A stretch of DNA of 64,000 nt from Lepidurus packardi (lineage: Eukaryota > Arthropoda > Branchiopoda > Notostraca > Triopsidae), in NCBI GenBank assembly GCA_023053545.1, contig JAKZAN010000001.1, positions 8,080,565 through 8,144,564 of the forward strand, read 5' to 3'. The stretch's first letter is position 1. Each line of letters begins with the position of its first letter. The notes under the pieces are model-generated. The model had not been told where the DNA came from. It ran no database searches and saw only the letters and a list, made by a program, of their open reading frames with translations. Made by a program: the position numbers and the translations under genes. Of the stretch, positions 46,807-59,900 are shown piece by piece.

Positions 46807-48786
46807 CTGTACAGAAAAAGATCATTCAGTATTCACAGTGTTTAGGTTTAAGAACTAGACACTTCTACTTTCGACTCAACATTACAAAATGGATAAGTAG
46901 GGGACAAGGGGGGCTAACCTCGGCAATCCAACCCTCTAACTTCCCCTGTCAATGCCTATACTCTTTTCAATCACGTGACATCAAGGATAGCAAGGGAGGC
47001 GGGAAAGTTCGGGTTTGTTCGTCGTCCGTCTCCTGTTTCACGTCGACCCCATCCGGGACGGGGGTCTCCAAAAAGCAAAGCCAAAGCAACAAAACCCCGA
47101 GCTTTACCCCGTGATTTTCCCTGCACAGCCTGTTCTTTCGTTCCCAGCCGTTCTCCCCCTTCCGAACACGCCAGGGCCCAGGCTTTTAATCAATACCGAC
47201 GCTAGCGACGCCCTTGCCTTGCGTTGTTCTGAAAAGCACCCGCATTCTTGTGCGTAAAAGCACCTCTAGACGTTCGTATCTAGGTAGGCGAAAGCAGCGA
47301 GAAGAGAAACGAACTAGTACAAAAATCTCGTATTCCTTAGCTCGTGTATAGCCTCGTTTCTTGTTGCAAGGACCGGAGCCAAGCTTTCTCTCTTTTCTGT
47401 TGCTTCTTCATTCCTGTCTTCTTCAAGAACACGAACAAGACAAGGGCGTTGCGGAATGTCACTGAACCAGGGGAAAAGGAAGAAAAGTCCACGCTCCCAG
47501 CCTGCGCCCCCGTTTTGGTTTGCTCTTTTAACTCTAGCTACGCATTCCAGTCACTTACCGTAACAAAACTACCACGACTATTCACGACCGACGCTCCAAT
47601 TGTGGTTCAACTAATCCGAATGACTTACTAGTAGCTCTTTCATGAAATTGGGAATTTAGTTCACCGCAGTTAATGAAATACCAAGACATTAGTCACTCTG
47701 ATTGTAGTGAAATAGGAATTTTAGAGCCTTTCACGAGCTCCGGTATGTTTACTAAAGGGAAGTTACACACAAACAGTTGTGTGTGGAGCCGTGTGCTGTG
47801 TTAACTTGCCAACTCCAAAGTCGAAGCTAATGCCGAGGCAAGTCCCGTTTGCTGCTTTTCAGTGCGGAGTAGGAATGCTCGGAATGCGCAGCTCATTGGG
47901 CGCTCTTCGGCACCTTCATAACGACGAGGCGGAGTCTCTCGTGTCCTGCTCAAGATATTTGGCATGCCATACCAACTTCAACTGGTTGCCTTGGTGCTCT
48001 TGGCTCACAGATTCCTTGCTGACAGTAGAACCAAACTGTCTTTTAACATATCTCTTTTTCAACAAAAATTCCTCTAAAGCTTTAGTCCGTAAAACCAGAA
48101 ATTCTTCGCATAACTGGGTCGAAATTTCAGAATCGGGTCCATGTGAGTTAGTATCGATCCAGGTGCCAAATAAATTAGGTAGAAATCAATAGCGGTAGGA
48201 ATTCGAGGAATGGAGGAATGTGTATCGCTGCTAAAACTTGAGTATTTGTACGCAAATCACAAACGGCGCATCACACAAACAGAGCACATTGACCCTTGCG
48301 TTTGAGACACAACGAACACGCTTATAACTCCCCTCCCCCCATTCCAATAAGCTAACAGTGACTCCAATTGACAAGCAGGTACCCGCGTGACAACTACCAA
48401 GCAGCAGGTTGATTATTTTTGCGCTCGAGCTCGCTGACGCAGTATACAAAGAAGCGCTTGCGCAGTTAAGACTAAGTTTTTTCTTCTATTCTTATAAATT
48501 AGTACCCCTGCTGCAAACACAATGTAGACCATATCCAGAACTAGTAGTAGCTAATAGGCCAAGTTCTCTAAGCACTTAACTACATCGTTCGTAAATGTAG
48601 GAAAGTTAACCGTTAACATTCTTTAATAGAACACGTGATTTCTTGTCACTACGCTGTCTAGGGCATTTTCGTTAAAGGCGGATATTGGCCAGAAGGTGAT
48701 AAGAGTACTTCCAACTGATAGTAGCAGTCTTTCATTTCATGCCTTTGCCATCGAGTCACGCGCCTGCGCCATAGAAACTGTCCAGA
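46807..48786. other. Intergenic, no gene recognised
   Basis: This stretch presumably contains the VGLL4 promoter. Both strands of 47779-48192 are mostly open (137 codons plus, about 85 codons minus), but neither product resembles a family I know, so I do not call a gene. Confidence 0.4.
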
Positions 48787-50188
48787 ATGAAAATCGGGGA
48801 TTATGGAACGGTGGGATTTGACATGGATAATACGATCATACGATACCGCCTACGGGAGCTTCTCAGCATGAAATACCACGTGCTGGCCAACTACGTGGTC
48901 AATGTGAAGGGTTACAATTATTCAACTTTACTCCAACCTCTGGGAGACAGAGACCAAGATTTTATGCAAAAAGGACTTGTTTTGGATATCGAGAAAAGAA
49001 ATTTTCTGAAATTATCCCCAGACGGAGTGATTCTCCAATTCGTCACACGGAACTTGGAAAATGTCTGAGGATGAAATAGTGGGGATTTACGGAAAATCAC
49101 AACGGAATGCACTAACGGAAGCGTTTTGTCACAGTCTGATCGAAAGTTGCACAGGAGGAGGGAGTTCCCAACAGTTGAAACCAGCGTTGGTGAAGAAACT
49201 TCGCACGTTTAAAGATTACTTTGACATGCCTGTAGCTCTGCTTTGTGCCAAAATTGTTGATTGCATAGATTCCGATTCTCAAACTGCCCTTTCCGACCCT
49301 CCATCAAAATACAAGTTCTGGCGGGATGTTCTGTGCGATTTGGTAGATATGTTCCAACGGGAACATTTTCATAGTGACGAAGGTGCGTTTTACCCGGAAT
49401 TGAAACAGCACCCAGGAAAATATTTGTGGCCATGTAGCCCTGCATTGAAACAGTGGTTAAAGGAATTACTCGACAACCAAATCACCTTCGTAATAATTGG
49501 ATCCGAAGCAGAGTACGTGAACCATGTCGCACACTATTGCTTGGGGAACGATTGGCAGCATTTCTGCCTTTTCATCGTGTGCAATGCCCACAAACCTAGT
49601 TTTTTCGATGCTAACAACAGTCATCCCTTCCGCCTGTACAACGGTGAGGAAAGCAATGCCGACAATATGTCATAAGTACCAAATGACGCACTTTTGCAAA
49701 AGAATACGGTATATGTGCATGGTAATTGGAATCAGTTGAATAAAACTCTGCTTCATTATTATCACGAGCGAAAAGGAACCAAGCTTGGACAAGATAAAAT
49801 AGGAAGCGATAAAGATGTAAGCTTCCAGTGCGTTTATGTAGGAGACAAATTCCGCGTTGCGATACCATCGCTGTGGTGGAAGAACTGACTGCAGAAGGAT
49901 GGGCAGATATGAATGAAACGACAGAACGTCACCCAGATAGAGCCTACGTGGAATCCAAATTCTGGGGGTCATTCTTTTATGTCGAGTCGGTCTTTTCTTC
50001 GGACAGTACCATGACAGGCCCATTACGGATGAATACCGTATGCGGTGATGTTTTGCGTACTTCCAATCGACTTTGCGTTCCATGTGTCACAAGCCTGGTT
50101 CTAATCCACTGTCCTATGAATACCAGAACTTTGGGGACGAAAGCGAAGGCGGATTCTATCCTGCTGACCCCATTATACTGCATGAGTG
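48787..50188 (+). pseudogene. NT5DC1: NT5DC1-like (5'-nucleotidase domain-containing 1) intronless, broken copy
   Basis: The reading begins MKIGDYGTVGFDMDNTIIRY, with the HAD motif DMDNT. It continues GLVLDIEKRNFLKLSPDG, then after a one-base shift near 49038 SHGTWKMSEDEIVGIYGKSQ, DYFDMPVALLCAKIVD, YPELKQHPGKYLWPCSPALK and CNAHKPSFFD. An in-frame TAA at 49673-49675 interrupts it. Similarity goes on in the same frame (VYVHGNWNQLNK, CVYVGD), then shifts near 49850 with about ten residues lost (CDTIAVVEELTAEGWADM, SKFWGSFF) and again near 50085 (LSYEYQNFGDESEGGFYPAD, ending TGA at 50186-50188). No introns interrupt about 1.4 kb, unlike every other gene here except its tiny-intron neighbours, which suggests a retrocopy that then decayed. 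The neighbouring genes have no such breaks, so sequencing error is an unlikely explanation for all of them. Confidence 0.85.
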
Positions 50189-50229
50189 ACCAAAATGCCA
50201 GCATACATAAGTTAATAGTGAAGACTTGA

Positions 50230-50910
50230 AAATTAATCAATGTAAATGTAGCAAAAAGTAAAGTCTAGGTTCAAGAACAAGCAGAATAACTGTTAACATG
50301 TGCCTTGTTTCGAAAACAAATAATTACAATACAATTATACGAAAATGGTTTCTCTGCTGGTCCCTTTTCTTGCGTCTTGGTGTAAAATAGAGTGGAAAGT
50401 TTGTTCATCGCAAATCAACTTGTTCAATACAGTGAAGGCGTTTGATTACTCGAAATTACATCACCCGTTTTTATAGCGCAAAAACTCAACGTCAGCCAAA
50501 AGACAAGAAAGCAGCATAATAAGCTACTACTGCCACCTATAACTAACCAATTGGCACCACACCTGTTACCTCAAGCGGCCTTTTGCACACTGCTCTGTAC
50601 TTTTTAAAGCTAGTTTATTGCAAATTTACAAATCAAACAGACTGCTCCAGTGTTTCACGGTGTAGTGATAATTCATCTACGGTATGAAACTACGTCTACG
50701 TTCAACGTATGAACGTCGTCTACGTCTACGTATGAAAATTCATCTGCGTGCGTGCCCTAAACTTAATCTACATTTAGTTATGGTATGGCACAAAGAAATT
50801 ACAAAGGAAAAGAAAAGGAATGCAAAGATTTGGGACACCATCCCCCTAAAAAAAGTAGGTTTCACGGACAAATAAACAGACAGTTGTACTAGCCGCATAA
50901 GCTTCCAGCA
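50230..50910. other. Spacer between NT5DC1 pseudogene and PLC-gamma 3' end
   Basis: No gene recognised. Near 50689-50750 the words CTACGT and GAACGTCG recur, a short degenerate repeat. The PLC-gamma 3' UTR presumably lies in the right part. Confidence 0.4.
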
Positions 50911-53900
50911 TTAACCAGCATTAACCAAACTCGTACGATGGGCTGATACTTGCGGGGTAGGATTTGTCACTAAGCTCATGCGCTTTGACGCATTCATAGA
51001 ATGTTCACGCTTTGTGCGAGTTGCCTCCGTTTCATTCTATGACAACAAAAAGAAGACAATTATTACTCAAGTGTTATTGTTATACCCACAAAAATGATCT
51101 TACTTTAGTTTTGCAAACGTCGATATGAATGAGCAAAGATGCGAGTTCTAATTCTTCACTAAAGCCATTTTGCAATGGAACACTTCGGTACCCTCCCCTC
51201 AAGCACGTAAGCTAAAACAAAACTTTGTAAAGCTTTTTCGTATTAGACAGTTATCCGTTCTTACGGGATATGTAGCTTGGGCAATGATGTTAGGATCTCC
51301 AAACATATCCACATCAAACACCACAAACCGAATAAAGGCTAACGGAGGGCAGATAGCCTGTATTATGCAGACTTCATCCCAAACTGGGTTAAATCCATTA
51401 TCGGCTAGAAACAATGACATTAGTACCAATAGCAATAACGTAATGCATTAATGACAAGTAACAAGCATCATTACCCACGTGCTTGGTGGTATAACGAATG
51501 TTGGAATCATATTCAGCACCAATCAATTCCAGTTCAACCAAAGGACTCGCTATGCCTTTGCGCTTAGCCAAGTGCCGGGCACTTATGATCTAAACCGGGA
51601 CAATAAATACATTGACGGGATAAAAAAACGCAAAAACTACCCTAATTGTAATGGTTAGCGCGTCTACGCCTTTGAGCGTGGTAGGGTCATACGGGTTAAA
51701 ATCTTCTTGCATCATGCAAGCGGGTCGCAAAACGTATCCACAGCCTCCATTTTGCATAAATCGGCCTTGGTTGATTTCCATTTGTTTGCCTGGAAAGACA
51801 GCATTACTACTTATACTAGCGAAGGAACAAAGGTATGGGTACCTTGAGTTTGATAATTTAATGCCACCATTTGAACGCCTATATTCCAGAAAGGAACAGG
51901 ATTATAGTTGGAAGAATCAATGCGTTGGCCTTTAGGGTATACTCGACTAAACATATCCTGGAACGGAAAAGGCAAGTTATATGAACCGTTTCAGAAATAT
52001 TGACTGCAAAATTTTCGGAGACCTTATGGTACGACAAGAATTCTTTATGATATTCCTGGCAAAGGAGCAGCTTTTCGCCTTTGGTTTCTGGGAAAGAAGA
52101 CATCTCATAGATGCACTTGCTTTCGCTTTTCAACTTCTCTAAGTTAAACGTAACGGATCGGCAGTAGACGATCAAATCTGACAGTTCCTTGGCAATGCCG
52201 GACGCTTTTTCTACCTTTTTGTTTTGATTTTCCTAAAAAAAAAAGGAATTAAACAAGATTCAATTACTTTCTAACGTGTGTTTGCGGCCTCTTACTCGGT
52301 AGCTGGCTGACTGCGCCAATTCCCGGATCTTGTTCACCCATTCCACAGCTTCTTCTTTATTAGGCACGCCCAGCTCATAACATCGGGCATTGCCCGTGTA
52401 GGACAGAGGTTCTATGCGTATAATCCATTCAATCCGTGCCTGATTATGGCTTGCAAAACCATTTGCTGCGACAGTGTTGCTTACGTAAGCTTGCGAGCTT
52501 ACAGTAGCACCTGCGATATCAATACAACCTTTCTGCAAACTGCCCAATGGTGCTGACTCCTCCCAACCCGAAAATAAAATCTTATTAATCGGAAACTTGG
52601 GAGAATTTAAAAACTACCTCCGCTTCCGGTGGCGCTATTTCTTCTGTGTGATTGGCGGGGAAATAATGTTGCCGTTTTCCACCATAGTCCCCTTTCCACC
52701 AACCTTCGTCTTCTTTGGACACATTCGTGATAATAGCACCTCTCGGAAACGACAATTCGTCTACTTTTTGCGCTTCATAGTTGTAAATTGCCTTTACTGT
52801 CACCTAAACCAGATCTCATTAGTTCAATCCGCTAAGGCGCCAAGTTAATTACAGTAGTAAAAGTGCTGGGATCCATATAGGGAGCACCTTCATCGCCATC
52901 GAATCGCCTTCGCTACAAAATAGTAAAAAAGAAAACAAAAAACGGAATCAGTACACGAATCTAGAGGTGTTATATAAAAAAAAAATCGAAGACGTGGGGT
53001 TAACAGACTTCCATTATTTATTTATAAGCATGATGGAAACTACGAATAAACTATTTCGTTAAGATGTGACTCTCGTTTAGTCTCAAGGCTGAACAGCCTC
53101 CTTATTATGAGCTCCACATAACGACTCCGGAAAACACAATAACGCAATTCCAAGCCAATAAACTCGGTTTCCCTCACATTTCTCAAGGTTAGCCATTGCA
53201 AATTAAACTGCAGTGGTTTTTTTTTTTTTACCACAAAAAGGATACTGCAACTGAATTGCTTAGTTTGGAATCGTACCAAAACGAGGGATAGCTTATTTGA
53301 TAAAACTTTATATTTGATCCTAGCAAGTCTACAGATTTTTCTTCGTTTTTCATCTCCAAGGTCAACATTACATCCTTAAAATTTCTCACGTGAATAGACT
53401 TCCGTCTCACTCATTAGTTAAAATCCCGGCTTCCTATATAAAGCTTCCTGACTTGCTTATCTTTGCCAGCATTCCTCCAAACTTTTCCACACAAGATGGC
53501 TTGGTTAAAGGTAAGAACATAAAAGATCTTCCACTTCAATTAGCTTACTTTTAAAATATACACATTAAAATAATAGTATTCATTCAAATTGAAATAATAG
53601 TAAGGTTTTCATGATTTACAAGATTTTTCATGTTTTACTAAACTATTTTCTATGCATTTTTCCTAGACCCAACTCGTAATCTCAGCGTTGCTCGTCTTGG
53701 CTTCGCAAAGTTTGCCGGTACCAGAGGACCAGCAAATCTTCCAAGACGCAGATGGCCGGATGTTTCAATGGGTTCCTGACTCTACGGGGGGCGCCTTGCA
53801 ATTCACTACGAAGCCCCTAGGTGGAGCCGGCATGTTCCCTTTCGATTTAAGCAGCTTGGGCCAGGGAGGACAACCCGGTATCAACATTGACATTCCACCT

Positions 53901-56900
53901 GGTTTTGTTCTAGTACAGAGTCGCATGAATCCCAATAGCGGAGAAAATGAAGCAAATAAAGCTGGCAGCACTATCCCAAGTCTCCCTCCAGGGTACATCC
54001 CGGGTTTGGTCTTCATCTTCCGGCCTATTGGTGTGGGAGCCGCCTACGTACCTCCTCCACCTCCGAAATTTACCTCTGCTGTACAACCGTCTCTTCCCGT
54101 TGTTATTCCTACGCCAGTCGTAGCAGTGTCAGCCCCGACCACCACAGCTAAGGTCAACCCCACTACCGTAGCCACGCCTACTCGGCCCTCTATCGTCTCT
54201 GTACCTAACAAGGTTGTAAATCCATCGCCACCTTGTGCGCAAGAGGTAACTAATTAAATTTATAAATTAGCCTGAAGCAAAGGTTTTAATGCTTACGACG
54301 ACACGGAATCTTTAGACCGGGAAAAGTGAGCCCATTCCATACGAGTATGCCTACAGAATACAGGATCCCTTGACTGGCGATTGGAAAACTGTATCAGAAA
54401 AAAGCGACGGCTCTAATGTGTCCGGTATGTACGCGTACATTGATTCTAATGGAAGCCTGCGTAGCGTCGATTACACTGTTAAAGGGGACAGCGGATTCGT
54501 AGCTAACGAAAACATAAAACTCAATGCAGCGCCAGTTCCGCCTGTAGCTCAAGTCAAATCCAGAGTAATTCCTTATTATTATTATTTTTTTTTTTATAAA
54601 ATTACGATTACGAATTTGACGCCACTACTTTCTAGGGTTTGAATCCTGGAGCAAGTTTCGGAGCCAAAATCAAGCTCGGAGACTCAGTAGCCGAGTATGA
54701 AGTTTCAAATTAATTTTAAAGATTCATGACAATAAAGAAAGTGGGGCAGATGGTGCTGGGATATTATGTAAAAGATGACTGGAAAGGGAAATACACATTC
54801 TGGCTTTCAGCAATGAACTGGAAACTGAGCTTATGACCCCAAAACTACTATTTTGAAGGTCTAACCACGTACATTTCTGTGCAGATTTAGGACATAGACT
54901 TGACGTATTCGACATTCGCATGCCAGACTATAAGCTTTATTAACTTGACTATAAAATTAATTAACATAATGCAGAACCTAAGAAATTCCCCCAACCACTA
55001 TGCAAGGTGGTCGTGCAATACAACTTTCCCTGGAAGCTTGAACTCCCAGTCTATGAACAACACCCTTCATAAACCAGGATCCTTCGCTCCAAATGCTAAA
55101 CACGTCGTACGGACGCGACTTCATATCCAAAGGAAGCGAGCTATAAAAGCTTGTTGACCAACTAATACGTGTCAGTCGTAAGTTCTGATTCCGTTCATTA
55201 GGACTTTCTTTGACTGTCGTACTAGAGAAAAAGCATGACCGCGATGCGAGTTCTGCGGGTAAGTTTTGTCGTTCTCCAATTAACGTTCAATAACCCACGG
55301 TTTATACTAGGAGGCTTTACTCTGCGTTACACAGCTTTCTATAATCTATGCCGCGCAGGACCGACAACTAATCTTCCAAGCACCCAATTGGGGTTATCAA
55401 AATGCGCCATCTTCAGATTGGCAATCCGGACCCCTTAGCGGAAGTGGAGACTGGAATGCACCTCCAGCTCATTCCACTGCGGATGCCGGTAAACAGAACG
55501 CTCAACGTCCAGCGTCTTTATGGAATGCTCCGCTGACTTCCTCCTGGGACAGTTCGCCTGGAGAACCTAGCCCCTGTCAATGGTCAGTACCGGTACCAAG
55601 CAAAAATCCGGAAGTTTACGCTTCTTCAGCAATTGGTTACTACGGCGGCGAACCCGACCAGAAAGAGGATCCAAGTAAACCAAAAACTCCTGTCCCTTCT
55701 TATAACCCACCTTCCAACCCTGCACCTGTGACTTACAACGTACAAGCTACATCTCCATGTGACCCCCAACCCATCCCTTCATACGCTTCAGCTCCTGCTA
55801 ATTATGCTCCTCCCAAGTCCGCACCTTTCTATTATGAAGCACCCAAAGTGGTACCGATTACCCCTGCTCCAGCTCCATCTTACTACGCACCTGCTCCGGC
55901 GCCTTCAGTTTATGCTCCTCCCAAGGTCGCGCCTTCTTACTACGAAGCACCCACAACGTCAACCCACGCCCCTTCTTACTATGCCCCACCTAATCCAGCT
56001 CCTTCAGTCTATGCTCCTCCTAAATCAGCCCTCTCTTACTACGAAGCCCCTACACCAAAGACGACGACCTCTGCTCCCGCCCCTTCTCACTACGATCACC
56101 CTGCTCCTTCTTATGCTGAACCGAGTCCGTCTGCTCTAGCTTCATCAGTCTATGCTCCTCCTAAATCAGCCCCATCTTACTATGAAGCCCCTAAACCAAA
56201 GACTACAACCTCTGCTCCCGCCCCTTCTTACTACGGTCCGCCTGCCCCTTCTTATAAAGCACCCAAACCGAAACCAACAACCTCTGTTCCAGCTCCATCT
56301 TATTATGAAGCTGTTTCCGCCCCTCCAGTTTCCGCTTCTCCCAAAGCCGCGCCTTCTTACTACGAAACACCCAAACCTAAACCCACAACGTCTACTCTCG
56401 CACCTTCTTATTATGCTGCACCTGCTCCCTCTCCTTCCGTCTATGCTCCTCCTAAGTCCGCACCCTCTTACTACGAAACACCAAAACCCAAGCCCGTAAC
56501 TTCTGCTCCCTTTCCGTCATATTATGCGCCTGCTCCTGCCCCTTCGGTTTACGTTCCTCCTAAAGCGGTGCCCTCTTACTACGAAGCACTCAAACCTAAA
56601 CCCACAACTTCTAAACCTGCTCCTTCTTACTATGCTCCCGCCCCTTCGGCTTACGCTTCTCCTAAGGACGCACCTTCTTACTACGAAGCACCCAAATCGA
56701 AGCCAACAACCTCTGTTCCAGCTCGATCATATTATGCAGCTCCTCCCAAAGCCGCGCCTTCTTACTACGAAGTACCCAAACCTAAATCCACAACGTCTAC
56801 TCTTGCACCTGCTTACTATGCTGCACTTGCTCCCTCTCCTTCCGTCTATGCTCCTCCTAAGTCCGCACCCTCTTACTACGAAACACCAAAACCCAAGCCC

Positions 56901-59900
56901 GTAACTTCTGCTCCCTCCCAGTCAAATTATGCGCCTGCTCCCGCCCCTTCGGCTTACGCTCCTCCTAAAGCGGTGCCTTCTTACTACGAAGCACCCAAAC
57001 CTAAACCCACAACGTCTAAACCCGCTCCTTCTTACTATGCGCCTGGTCCCGCCCCACACATCCCCGCCCAATCGTATGGGGCCCCGGAACCTAAACCTAA
57101 CAAATCTGCGCCCTTCCCTTCTTATTACACACCATCAAAACCTGCCCCTGCTGTCCAGTATAGCCACCGGCCTCCAGCCCCAAACCATCGTAACAAGTCT
57201 CACCACAGACAGCCACACAGTTATAGCGCTCCAGCACCTGCCTACAATGCAGCTCCTCAGCCAGTTGTATCAGCTTATGGTTAGACCAGTTCTTTTAATA
57301 CTAGAAAGAAAGGTCTAAAAATCTACTAAATCGTGAAACTGTATATCCTGATACCATTGCATGATTCCCAGACAACAGCATTGTAAAAAAAAAAACACGA
57401 AAAAATTAAGAAATATAATCAGTTTGCACTTACCGAGAAGCGACTGTTGACAATTTCACTGCTCACTGGGTACCTTAGCTTGACTCGTCGGTAAAGCGGG
57501 TGCTTTTCATAATAGACGATTAGTTCAACCAAACTGTCAAATTGTGCTGTGCCAATAACGTAAAGCCGCCCCTCTTGCTTCACGCGGCAATGTTTAATTT
57601 GTCCTTCCGCCCTAAAATAAGTTTTAAAAAAAGACAAAATTCAAATACCCCGCGAAAATTGTATTTAAATTTTTATTTTATGAAACTTTAGAAACTTACC
57701 TGAAAGATATCGCAAACCAGTTACTTTCCCGATCACTAGGCCGCACTAAAAACGCGCCATCCATTGGCACTTGGCGTAGCATTTCCTCAGCCTGAGCTCG
57801 TGTTAGCTGATCATGGAACCACTTTTTGTTCTCATATCGATTGGCCTGAGGCACGGGGTGAGTTAACATGATTCGAAATTGCTGTGAATTACACAAGACA
57901 CTTTGGTTTAAAGTATTCCTGTTCATTTGAGATTATAACATTATCACAGCATTCTCAATATAGTATGGGAAGAAAAAAGGAAATAAAAAAACTACCGGAT
58001 TCCGGATATCGTGGGTTTTGTAGTATTCGACCAGATTATACAGACTGGGGAAAGGCACAGCATCATAAATGCAATACGTCGCATGGCCTCGTTCTTGTTT
58101 TGTTCTGACGTGACAATGATACACTTTCCCTTGCCGTCTGCACAGGATGAGAGAAATTAGGGCTCAATTGGCATGTGCAGCAAGATAGACTTACAGGAAG
58201 CATAATGTGTGGTCGCCCACAAAGTTTTCACTGTTCCGGATCAAGAAAGCTCCGTCACCCAAATGCGAGTGCTGTAGGACCAAACCCTCTGCTTCACTTC
58301 GATTGATTCGCCCATGAAACCACTTTTCCATGAGATGCAATTCTTCGTTAGGAACTCCCTTTAAAAAAAAAAAAAAACACCATTATAAGATGCAATTACA
58401 GTAAGCACTGCTTATAAGGATCGCTGGTTATCAGCCACTTATAACAGTCAAATGTTAAAGGACGGATTCAAAATGACAAAATCCATAGTATCTTATCGTT
58501 TATAACAATCACATTTTCGGATATAAGAATCAGTTACAAACGAACTTGTTTTCTTCACATGTATAGTAACGAAACTACGGTAGTGAAAGTTACAGGGACT
58601 TTGCATATTGACCAACGACATTGCTTTTACATCGTTTTGACTAATCCTGTCATTTCCAGCCTACTACGCTTAGGGGGAAATCACCTTTAAACTCCCCAGT
58701 CAATAAAATGGGCAGGTTATTCAATGGAATGACCAATTCCTTTACTGACTGGATAAATTAGAAGGGATATCGAGTTGAGAACCCTACCTATAAGCGTAGG
58801 ACTAGGCTTCAGAGGCGCAGTGTTTGTCGTGTTATGGATGCGTGGTTACATAAAAATGCAGACGACCACAAAAAGAATTGATTTTAATGTAAGAGAGAAG
58901 TTGCGGCTCGTTGAAACTTACGACATGTTAAATTTAAAAGATTTGCCACCTATATATACATATTTCCGATTTTCGGTTATAAGAATCAAAATTGGCTGGA
59001 CAAACGTGATCCTTATAAGCGGCGCCTACTGCATACTAAAAATAAAATGAAATTCAAAAGTACTTCACGGTTTCCGGTGCTGTCGGCATCATCTTCATCA
59101 TCGTCCCCTTCATGAGCTTCTTGGTGCACTTCGGTGTAGTGCATCACGTTCTCATTGAGCGCAAAGAAATGCGGAACCCACCGACCATGTTCTATCATAT
59201 CTTCCATATAAAGGATTCCGTTTTTGTCAAAGTTTGACAAGTCCACATCTCCCACTAAAAACTCAAAATTCAAAAGATAATTCAAAAGACATTGTAGTAA
59301 AAAAAAAATTCACTCGACTCGTCTTGTCTGTTTAGACTAGGGGTGGTGGGTTCTTCCATAGCCGAAACTCCATCGGGTAATTTCAATTTTTTATGCTTAA
59401 TGATGATTTTCTTTTTGAGCGCAGAAGGGGAAGGCAAGTATTCTTCATTGCGGTCGACGGGCCTCGTGAGGAGTTGACTACCAAAAACTTCAACAAAGGC
59501 CGCCGCCATCTTTCTTTGCTGAGGTAATGTGCAATGGTCTTCAATTGACAAAATGACTGGGTAACTACAACGAAACCGGAACTTACAACCTCAAGCACTA
59601 ATATATACGCGAAATATACGAGAAAAACCTACTCTGACTTGACGAAGGCGTATTTTTTTATAGTTTGAATGACGTCAATAAATTTAATCTTTGTAGTAAG
59701 CGTGTGGCCGTGGTAAATAAAAGGCATGCCATCGGGACCATCCCAGCAGTCTAATTCAACACAACGACAGCCCTGAAGCAAACATCGTGCATAAGCTTCC
59801 ACAGAGGATTCGCTATTCCACTGATCGCCAGTCAAATACCTTTAAAATACACACCATATGAACTTGATACCCAATAAGATAAAACTTAAGTTAAGTAACA

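Noticed and set aside
47779..48192. 137-codon plus-strand frame (and about 85 codons on the other strand)
   Set aside because: No recognisable domain, no splice context and no neighbouring promoter signal. Kept only as an unassigned open region.
55759..57318. Four long plus-strand frames overlapping cuticle gene 2, Leu/Pro-rich
   Set aside because: They are out-of-frame readings of the same codon-biased repeats. The frame with the signal peptide and TATA box is the gene.
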